A stretch of DNA of 64,000 nucleotides from Methyloceanibacter caenitepidi (GTDB taxonomy: Bacteria; Pseudomonadota; Alphaproteobacteria; Rhizobiales; Methyloligellaceae): positions 1,426,001 to 1,490,000 of the forward strand of contig NZ_AP014648.1 in assembly GCF_000828475.1 (NCBI RefSeq), in the 5' to 3' direction. How positions within the stretch are numbered: the stretch's first letter is position 1; each line of letters begins with the position of its first letter. Both the position numbers and the translations under genes were made by a program. The notes below the pieces were generated by a model. That model was not told the DNA's origin, did not search any database, and worked only from the letters and a program-made list of their open reading frames with translations. This document shows positions 15,342-22,086 of the stretch, in pieces.

Positions 15342-17171
15342 GTGCCATTTCGAATTTCCAAACTTTCCGCGACAATTGCCGTCGCAGCGCTTGCGATCAC
15401 TACTGTGTCGGCCCATGCCGACGACAAAGAGCCCGTCCGGCGCGATCTCAATAAGACATATGAGGAACTGACCCCCGCCGAGCACATTGCGATCCGCGCC
15501 GCCGCTAAGGCCGCCTATAAGAGGAAGAAGCTTAATACTCTGAATGTCTGTGCCGATCCCGGGAACATGCCGCTCTCCAACATTCAGCGGGAGGGCTTCC
15601 AGAACAAGATGGCCGAAATCCTCGCGGACGCGACCGGCGCTACGATCAAGTATCACTGGCAGCCCCTGATCGATCGCGGCCTGACACGGTCGGTCTTCGA
15701 CGAACAGCTCTGCGACGTGATGTTCGACATCCCCACCTCGTTCGATCGTTTGCTCACGACTGAACCGGTCTACAAGACGCCGTACGTCTTGGTTTACCGG
15801 AACGACAAGGGATTGAAACTGTCGGGTCTTGATGATCCCCAGTTGAAGGATCTGACCATCGGTGTCTTCCAAACCTCCGGTGTTCGCCGGGCCCTGGCCA
15901 AGCGGGGCATAATCGACAACGTCAAGCTCCAGCTTCAGAGTCACGACGGCGATCTCGTTCCCGAGAATCAGCCCTGGTACGTGGTGCAAAAAATGCTGGA
16001 TGGGGAGCTCGACGTGGCGGCCGTCTTCGGGCCGTTCGCCGGCTGGGTCAAGACGATGAAGAATGAACCAATTGACATCGTTCCCATCAATCTGGACGAC
16101 GACACGGTGCCGATGGAATTCGAGATGTCGATCGGCGTGCGTCCCACCGACGTCTTCCTCAAATATCTGCTCGAATGGGCCATGGACGACAACGCCGAGG
16201 AGATCGAGGCGCTGCTGCAGGATTACGGCGTACCGTTGGTCCAATGCAGCAAGTGCTACGTGCCCGGCGATCTGCCCGCCCACGGCAGCTATATCAAACT
16301 TGCCGATCAGAAGTTCGAGGCACGCCCCGATCTCGCCTCGCCGGATCAGATCGTGACTCGCGAGAAGCTGGAAGGCTGGCTCGAAGACGGAGCGGATCCA
16401 AATCAGGAGTTGAGCAACGCGCTTCTGTCCGGAGACAAGGACCGCATCAAGTTTCTTGTGTCTCAGGGCGCCGACGTCAACAAACCGGACCTTCAGGGCT
16501 GGACCCCGCTGACGGCCTCGGCCCGTCAACGGCGGAACGAGACGATCGACCTTCTGATCGAATTGGGCGCCGATCCCAACAAGGCGGACGCCAATGGTAT
16601 GACGCCCTTGGCGGCGGCGCTGATGCGTGACCACGTTCCCTCGATCAAGACCCTGATCGAGCATGGTGCCGATGTGGAGGTGCCCGGTCAGGAGGACTTC
16701 CGTCCACTCGCGCTCGCGCTCGCGGAGAAGAAGTACGAGGCCGCCCAGGCGCTGATGGACGGCGGAGCCGATGTCAGCGTCGCCTCGGGCAATCAGGGCC
16801 TGACGCCGTTGATGATCGTCGCGGCGCAGACGGGCCCGGCGGAAGGGTCGATCTTCCTGCCGGGAAGCGTCCGTCCCACCGACATCGCTCAGGCGTTGGT
16901 CGATGCGGGGGCCAATCTGGATGCGCAGGCGGCGAACGGTATGACGGCCTTGATGATCGCGGCTGCGAACAACAGCGCACCGATGATCGGCCTGCTGATG
17001 GCGGCCGGCGCCGACCCGGACGTCAAGAACGAGGAAGGTCAGACGGCGGTGGATGTCGCGAACCTGAACGACAACAAGGAGGCCTCGCAGGCCATCCGAG
17101 TGCTGTCGCTGTCGCGGCCCGGCGCTTCGACCAAAGCCGACAGCGACGACAGCAAGACCGTGAAGCAGTGA
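15342..17171 (+). CDS. XoxJ-like periplasmic binding protein fused to ankyrin repeats
   Basis: From the GTG at 15342, preceded by TTGAGGCG, the protein has 609 residues and a clean signal peptide ending AHA-DD. An ATG at 15273 would add 23 residues with many positive charges. Residues about 65-310 match the quinoprotein-dehydrogenase-associated solute-binding family (XoxJ/MoxJ), with LNVCADPGNMPLSN, the CDVMFDIPTSFDRLLTTEPVYKTPYVLV segment in divided form, and a late CSKC pair. Residues about 345-590 are some six ankyrin repeats of the GADxNxxDxxGxTPL type. XoxJ is thought to help activate XoxF in the periplasm. The ankyrin array may dock XoxF or cytochrome. The fusion is unusual to me. The following gene starts 5 bases after this one stops. 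Confidence 0.88.
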   Translation: MPFRISKLSATIAVAALAITTVSAHADDKEPVRRDLNKTYEELTPAEHIAIRAAAKAAYKRKKLNTLNVCADPGNMPLSNIQREGFQNKMAEILADATGATIKYHWQPLIDRGLTRSVFDEQLCDVMFDIPTSFDRLLTTEPVYKTPYVLVYRNDKGLKLSGLDDPQLKDLTIGVFQTSGVRRALAKRGIIDNVKLQLQSHDGDLVPENQPWYVVQKMLDGELDVAAVFGPFAGWVKTMKNEPIDIVPINLDDDTVPMEFEMSIGVRPTDVFLKYLLEWAMDDNAEEIEALLQDYGVPLVQCSKCYVPGDLPAHGSYIKLADQKFEARPDLASPDQIVTREKLEGWLEDGADPNQELSNALLSGDKDRIKFLVSQGADVNKPDLQGWTPLTASARQRRNETIDLLIELGADPNKADANGMTPLAAALMRDHVPSIKTLIEHGADVEVPGQEDFRPLALALAEKKYEAAQALMDGGADVSVASGNQGLTPLMIVAAQTGPAEGSIFLPGSVRPTDIAQALVDAGANLDAQAANGMTALMIAAANNSAPMIGLLMAAGADPDVKNEEGQTAVDVANLNDNKEASQAIRVLSLSRPGASTKADSDDSKTVKQ

Positions 17172-17175
17172 TGCA

Positions 17176-18009
17176 ATGACCGGAAATCTAACGAAAAATT
17201 GGGGGGCTGCGGCGATAGCCGCGGCCCTTTGTTTTGCCGGAATCGGATTCGCTGATGCGGCGGACTACCCGGATTTCGACGATGCCTCGGTGACCGCACG
17301 AACCGAAGAGGTCATCAAGGAGCGGTCGCAGGACGGCGTGTTCGTCTTTCACGACCCCAAGCTCAACGAGGACCTCAATCTCGTCTACGAGAAGATGCGC
17401 GTCGTCCGCGGCATGAAAGGGTATGGCTGGTTCGCGAATGCGATTTTCCACGAGAAGGACGATCCGCAGAAGCAATACGCGCTGGACTTTTGGTTCAAGC
17501 CTCAGCGGGACGGGGACAGCCTCGATCTAATCGACATACGCGTTCAGAAGGGCCCGAAGCGCGACGGCGATGGCTACATCATGGTGACCCGCCTGCCGGT
17601 GGCTTGGTGGTGGCTACCGGTGCAGGAGCATCCGGGTGACATGGAGGTTGTTCGGGCTTGGCATGTGATGAGTGCGATCCACAACTACATTGCCGAGAAC
17701 AAGAATGAGAATGGCGCGCTCGAGTTGAAGGACGAGAAGACGGGCGAGACGATTCCGCTCGAGTTCGTCGAGATGCACCAGCCTGTTCGCTATCTCAAGA
17801 AGGACGGCCACTACTTTGCGTGCACGGACTTCCGGCGGGTGGGTAGCAAGGAGCAGTATTTCGACGTGGACTTTTGGGTCGACGAAAAGACCGGCCGGCT
17901 GAAAGTCACGGATGTAAAAATCCACAAGGTTCCTATCAATGAAGATGGGATCTGGATCCAGGTGCCGCGGTATACCTTCGAGGATATGGACTTCGAGATC
18001 ACCCAATAG
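17176..18009 (+). CDS. Exported protein of unknown family with two repeated domains
   Basis: A 277-residue protein with a signal peptide ending near ADA-AD (residue 29). I do not recognise the family. Two halves of about 100 residues look alike: the first runs VFHDPKLNEDLNLVYEKMRVV, then ALDFWFKPQRDG and DIRVQKGPKRDGDGYIMV; the second runs ELKDEKTGETIPLEFVEMHQ, then DVDFWVDEKTG and DVKIHKVPINEDGIWIQV. This indicates an internal duplication of a beta-rich domain. It has a single cysteine. The start lies 5 bases after the XoxJ-ankyrin stop, so the two are probably translated together and the protein likely serves methanol dehydrogenase maturation or electron transfer. That role is inference from position only. 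Confidence 0.8.
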   Translation: MTGNLTKNWGAAAIAAALCFAGIGFADAADYPDFDDASVTARTEEVIKERSQDGVFVFHDPKLNEDLNLVYEKMRVVRGMKGYGWFANAIFHEKDDPQKQYALDFWFKPQRDGDSLDLIDIRVQKGPKRDGDGYIMVTRLPVAWWWLPVQEHPGDMEVVRAWHVMSAIHNYIAENKNENGALELKDEKTGETIPLEFVEMHQPVRYLKKDGHYFACTDFRRVGSKEQYFDVDFWVDEKTGRLKVTDVKIHKVPINEDGIWIQVPRYTFEDMDFEITQ

Positions 18010-18515
18010 GCTCCGGGTGCGGTGGCGAGGGCCCGGGCTGAGCCGCTTTGGGCGCATCGCTTTGCCGCATGTGACATTCACTTGCGCTTCGCGCCATTTC
18101 GACTATGACGGTTGGAAAACGGCCAAAGCGCCCAATAATTCAAAGAAAAAATTCCTATTGTTCCCAATCGCAAGATTGCGCCCCTTTCGGGCTGAGGAGG
18201 ACAACGCCATCACGACCGTGGCGATAAATAGAACGGGCCGCTTGTTGAGCGGCACGGCTGGGCAAGACCGAACCGGCCACGCAGGGCGATCGCGTCCTGC
18301 GAGGGGGGTTTGGCATGATTCCCTGCCGCGCGAGTCCTGTGCCCGTGGGCTTTTTTCCGACTTTTTTCTGACGCAACCGCCTTCAAAGACGGTAGTGTGG
18401 CGCGTCATGCCCTCTATCGAAGGCATGTCAGCCAGCGCTCGAGGAAGGTCGGAATAGGCGTTTTTGATTTCGATAGGCTCAACCAGAACTGAAACTAGGG
18501 TAAGGAAGACGTACC
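18010..18515. other. Intergenic region before the cytochrome gene
   Basis: I see no gene in these 506 bases. Two T-rich patches (18349-18369) and a short inverted repeat CATGCC-N10-GGCATG (18408-18429) are the only visible structure. The cytochrome gene downstream therefore probably has its own promoter. Confidence 0.45.
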
Positions 18516-19034
18516 GTGCGCAAGATTATCACTGGAGTAGTAGCTGCTGCCTTCGTTGGCGCGATTGGCCTTTTTGCTTTGGATGCTCGGGCTGAGGAAT
18601 GCTGCGAGAAGGGCGACACCACGCCCCCGCTGGAGCTCATTGAGAAGACCCCGATCGGCGGTCTCCACAACCCCTACAACGACGAGATCGATGCCGTCGC
18701 AGAGACCGGGCACAAGATCTACCTGTCCTATAGCTGCAATGGCTGCCATGGCGGCGGCGGCGGCGGCGGCATGTGCCCGCCGCTGACGAACGACACCTGG
18801 GTCTACGGCGCCGACGACGACACGGTGTTCCGCTTGATCGCCGAAGGCTCCGACAAGCTGCAGGAGCAGGGCTACACGCGCGTCCGCAAGGAAATCGTGA
18901 CCGGCCCGATGCCGCCGTTCGGCAACATCGCCAAGACCTCCGACGATCTGTGGAAGGTTATCGCGTTCATCCGCTCGAAGAACCCGAGCTCGATGAAGAA
19001 CGTTGCCACGCCGGCCCAGACGCCTGGTCAGTAG
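18516..19034 (+). CDS. xoxG: XoxG-like cytochrome c (methanol dehydrogenase electron acceptor)
   Basis: A 172-residue periplasmic class I cytochrome c that would accept electrons from XoxF. The signal peptide is residues 1-26 (ARA). The heme site is Cys74-N-G-Cys77-His78, and Met132 (GPMPPFG) is the likely sixth ligand. A run of seven glycines follows the heme site, then MCPPLTNDTWVYGADDDTVFRLIAEG, which matches the cL family. Three extra cysteines (29, 30, 87) could form disulfides. The GTG start at 18516 has an AAGGAAGA ribosome site. It is separated from the XoxJ-like gene by one unknown gene and 500 bases, whereas in other methylotrophs xoxF, xoxG and xoxJ usually adjoin. Confidence 0.88.
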   Translation: MRKIITGVVAAAFVGAIGLFALDARAEECCEKGDTTPPLELIEKTPIGGLHNPYNDEIDAVAETGHKIYLSYSCNGCHGGGGGGGMCPPLTNDTWVYGADDDTVFRLIAEGSDKLQEQGYTRVRKEIVTGPMPPFGNIAKTSDDLWKVIAFIRSKNPSSMKNVATPAQTPGQ

Positions 19035-19062
19035 ACCGCTCGTAATACCAATTGGTCGATCG

Positions 19063-19097
19063 AAGGCCGCCGATCCATCCTGGGTCGGCGGCCTTTT
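19063..19097 (+). terminator. Terminator of the cytochrome gene
   Basis: The stem AAGGCCGCCGATCC (19063-19076) pairs with 19082-19095 (one wobble) and ends in TTTT. Confidence 0.85.
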
Positions 19098-19302
19098 CGC
19101 GTCCTAAAACATTGGTAATGAAAAGCACCATCACTTGGCATTGGTTCCTGGGCGCGCCTATATCATTACTAAAGAACCGTCATCGTCTGCCTCGCCGCCT
19201 TGGCGGTATTGTGCACCGCACATTGCCAAGGGGCCGGTGGTCTGAGACAGAAGGGCGAGAAGCCCTCGGCGGCAAGAAATTGATTGGAAACGTACGAGAG
19301 AG

Positions 19303-20679
19303 ATGGTGCCTTTGCGTTCGATTTTGCCCCGTATGCCGTCTGCCCGATCCGGCGGATTGGCAATTGCCGCCTTCCTCCTTCTAGCCCCTGCAGTCGGACC
19401 TCTGCCCGCCCGCGCTCAAGACGCCGAAGGCAAGGCCGCCGCCGAGACGCAGGCAAAGACTGGCGATGCTCAGCCCAAGTCTGGCGATGCAGCGGCCGCG
19501 TCGAAGGCAGTCGAGCCTGCAGCAAGTAAGCCGAAGGCTGCAAAGGCGGACGCATCAAAGAAGACGATGCACGTCGTCTATCTCGGCAAGGAATACGAAG
19601 AACCGTTGCCGCTCTCCTATGCGGAGAAGGTCATCACCGACAAAGGCATTCAAGGCGCGCGCCTCATGCTCAAGGAGGCAAACCAGGCCGGCAACTTTGT
19701 GGGCTACTCCTTCGAACTCGAAGAAGCCATCGTCCCTGAAGACGGGGACGTCGTAGCACGGGCCAAAAAGGCGCTCGCGGCCGGCCACCGGTTCTTCGTC
19801 GCCGACCTGGAACCCGACGACCTTTTGGCCGTGGCGGATTTGCCGGAGGCCAAGGACGCGCTCATCATGAACATTCGCTCCAGCGCCACCAAGCTGCGCC
19901 AGGAGGAATGCCGCCAGAATGTCTTCCATATCATCCCGGACTACGCGATGCGCGCAGACGCCCTGGCGCAGTACCTGATCTGGAAGAAGTGGCCGAAATG
20001 GTATGTCATCCGCCGCGATACGCCCGAGGACCAGGACTATCTCGCGCAGGTCCAGCGCGCCGCCAAACGCTTCGGCGGCAAGGTGGTGGAAGACCATCTC
20101 TACGATCTTCCGCCCGGAGCCCGTAATCTGGACTCGGGTCATCAGCAAATTCAGCAGCAAATGGCTCTGGAGACCCAGCGCGCGCCGGACCATGACGTCG
20201 TTTGGTCGATCAACAGCGACGATGATTTCGGCGACTATCTCATGTACCGCACGACCATGCCGCGCCCGGTGGTGGGCACGCAGGGTCTTCAGGCAACGGC
20301 CTGGGACAAGTCCTACACGGAGTCGGGCGGCATGCGCTTTCAGCGCGCAATCCCGCGCCTGGCAAACCGCCCGCCTGTCGAACGTGACTACACGGCATGG
20401 CTGGGCCTGCGCGCTCTGTCGGATGCGGCACAGAAGTCCGGCACGGTCGATCCCAAGGGCGTGAAGGATTACCTGCTCTCCGACGACTTCCGGCTCGAGG
20501 CCTTCAAAGGCCAGGCGCTGAGTTTCCGCACCTGGGACCACCAGATGCGCCAGCCGATCATTCTTGGCGGCGGTACCCGCGTTCCGGTCTCCACGTCGCC
20601 GCAGGAAGGCTTCCTGCATCCCAAATACGTCACCGACACGCTCGGGTTCGACGAACCTGAAACCAAGTGCAAATTCTAA
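19303..20679 (+). CDS. Substrate-binding protein of the PQQ-dependent alcohol dehydrogenase type
   Basis: A 458-residue exported protein. Its signal peptide ends near ARAQD (about residue 39), followed by a low-complexity Ala/Lys linker to about residue 85. The rest resembles the branched-chain amino acid type of periplasmic binding protein, in the subfamily linked with PQQ-dependent alcohol oxidation (the TIGR03863 family as I recall it), with VYLGKEYEEPLPLSY, NIRSSATKLRQEECRQNVFHIIPDYAMRADA read as two adjoining segments, and DDFGDYLMYRTTMPRPVVG. In other bacteria an ABC ATPase and permease lie beside it; neither is visible here. The ATG at 19303 is adopted; an ATG at 19333 would shorten the signal region. 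The beta-propeller gene follows after 23 bases. Confidence 0.85.
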   Translation: MVPLRSILPRMPSARSGGLAIAAFLLLAPAVGPLPARAQDAEGKAAAETQAKTGDAQPKSGDAAAASKAVEPAASKPKAAKADASKKTMHVVYLGKEYEEPLPLSYAEKVITDKGIQGARLMLKEANQAGNFVGYSFELEEAIVPEDGDVVARAKKALAAGHRFFVADLEPDDLLAVADLPEAKDALIMNIRSSATKLRQEECRQNVFHIIPDYAMRADALAQYLIWKKWPKWYVIRRDTPEDQDYLAQVQRAAKRFGGKVVEDHLYDLPPGARNLDSGHQQIQQQMALETQRAPDHDVVWSINSDDDFGDYLMYRTTMPRPVVGTQGLQATAWDKSYTESGGMRFQRAIPRLANRPPVERDYTAWLGLRALSDAAQKSGTVDPKGVKDYLLSDDFRLEAFKGQALSFRTWDHQMRQPIILGGGTRVPVSTSPQEGFLHPKYVTDTLGFDEPETKCKF

Positions 20680-20702
20680 CGAGCTGCCGCAAAGGGTACC
20701 CA

Positions 20703-21692
20703 ATGACACGCATCGGCCTTGCAACTGTTTGTGCGACGGCGTTTGTTCTCGCCGCCGCTCCGCTGGCTCACGCCGAGACGATTTTCGTCTCAAACGAGAA
20801 GGACAACACCATCACCGTCATCGACGGGGACACGATGGAGACCATCGATACGATCGAGACGGCGCGCCGCCCGCGCGGAATCATGCTGAGCCCGGACAAC
20901 AAGGAGCTGTTCGTGGCGGCGGGCGACGGCGACATCATTGACGTCATCGACACGAAAACGCTGAAGATCACGCGGCAGCTGGAAAGTGGTCCCGATCCGG
21001 AGCTGATGGATATCGATCCCGACGGAAAGATCATCTACATCGCCAACGAAGACGACAGCATGGTCACGATCATGGATATCGCCAGCGGCGACGTTCTGTC
21101 GGAAGTGCCAGTGGGTGTCGAGCCGGAAGGCATGGCGGTCAGCCCCGACAACAAATACACCGCGGCGACCTCCGAGAGCACCAGCATGGCGCATATCATC
21201 GATAACGAAACGCACCAGCTCATCGCCAACGTGCTGGTCGACTCTCGGCCTCGCGAAGCGAAGTGGACGAAGGATGGCAAGGAGTTGTGGGTGTCGTCCG
21301 AGATCGGCGGCACGGTCGCCGTCATCGATCCTTCGACTTGGGAGGTCGTGAAGAAGATTCGCTTCGAAGTGCCGGGCGTACGCCCCGAGCAGCTTCAGCC
21401 GGTGGGCATGGACTTCGTCAAGGACGACTCGCTCATCATGGTGCCGCTCGGTCCGTCCAATCGCGTCGCCGTCATCGACACCGCCAAGAAGGAAGTGGTG
21501 GATTACATCCTCGTGGGTCAGCGTCCTTGGCACGGCGAGACCAGCGCGGACGGCAAGAGATACTATGTGGCCAATGGCCTGACGAACGACATGACGGTCA
21601 TCGATCTCGACTCGCTGAAAGCGGTCAAGTCCGTGCCCGTCGGACGTCTGCCCTGGGGCGTGGCCGTGATGCCCGGCAAGCCTGGCGCCTAG
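20703..21692 (+). CDS. PQQ-associated YVTN beta-propeller protein
   Basis: A 329-residue exported protein with a signal peptide ending AHA-ET (residue 21). It is a seven-bladed propeller made of about seven repeats of roughly 42 residues, such as VSNEKDNTITVIDGDTMET and VANGLTNDMTVIDLDSLKA. This is the YVTN type, and it resembles the PQQ-dependent catabolism-associated propeller family (TIGR03866 from memory). It probably binds a partner of the periplasmic alcohol oxidation system; no enzymatic residues are evident. It lies 23 bases after the binding-protein gene and is likely cotranscribed with it. The ATG at 20703 is preferred over the upstream in-frame ATG at 20667, which overlaps that gene. 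Confidence 0.87.
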   Translation: MTRIGLATVCATAFVLAAAPLAHAETIFVSNEKDNTITVIDGDTMETIDTIETARRPRGIMLSPDNKELFVAAGDGDIIDVIDTKTLKITRQLESGPDPELMDIDPDGKIIYIANEDDSMVTIMDIASGDVLSEVPVGVEPEGMAVSPDNKYTAATSESTSMAHIIDNETHQLIANVLVDSRPREAKWTKDGKELWVSSEIGGTVAVIDPSTWEVVKKIRFEVPGVRPEQLQPVGMDFVKDDSLIMVPLGPSNRVAVIDTAKKEVVDYILVGQRPWHGETSADGKRYYVANGLTNDMTVIDLDSLKAVKSVPVGRLPWGVAVMPGKPGA

Positions 21693-21723
21693 CGCTCACG
21701 CGAAAATTCGAAGTTGGAATCGG

Positions 21724-21757
21724 CGGCCGCCCCATCGTCGGGAGCGGCCGTTTCTTT
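21724..21757 (+). terminator. Terminator after the beta-propeller gene
   Basis: CGGCCGC (21724-21730) pairs with GCGGCCG (21744-21750), then TTTCTTTT. It stands between the convergent propeller and fdsD genes. Confidence 0.8.
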
Positions 21758-21798
21758 TGCGTGCCAGCGAGGCACCGGCCGGCGCGCCGCCGTGCCGC

Positions 21799-22044
21799 TT
21801 AGGTGCCCTGGAAGCTGGTCTCGGCGGGCTTCTTCGCCTCTTTCAGATGAAGGATCGCCTCTTTCACGTAAGGATCGAGGCCGTCTCCGCCTTGGTCTAG
21901 ATAGGCGAAGATCGCCTCGCGCATACGCGGGTCCCAAAACTTCTTGATGTGGCCGGCGATCCCCGGAACGATTTCGTCCTTCTTCTGATACTGGAAGAAC
22001 TTACCGATCTGGTTCGCCATGTAGACGAGATTCTCGGGCTTCAT
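21799..22044 (-). CDS. fdsD: Formate dehydrogenase delta subunit FdsD
   Basis: An 81-residue protein of the FdsD family, which is needed for the stability or cofactor loading of NAD-dependent molybdenum formate dehydrogenase. It opens with LVYMANQIGKFF and has the conserved helical core HIKKFWDPRMREAIFAYL. It lies 42 bases after fdsA, last in the fdsGBAD order. The fdsC (fdhD-type sulfur transferase) gene that often sits between fdsA and fdsD is missing from this cluster. Confidence 0.92.
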   Translation of the reverse strand: MKPENLVYMANQIGKFFQYQKKDEIVPGIAGHIKKFWDPRMREAIFAYLDQGGDGLDPYVKEAILHLKEAKKPAETSFQGT

Positions 22045-22086
22045 AGACGCAAGGCTCTCCGTGATGCGAGGCGAGGGGGCGCAGGG

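Noticed and set aside
18408..18429. Inverted repeat CATGCC-N10-GGCATG before the cytochrome gene as an operator
   Set aside because: Six-base arms of this kind are expected by chance in 64 kb; no second copy was seen.
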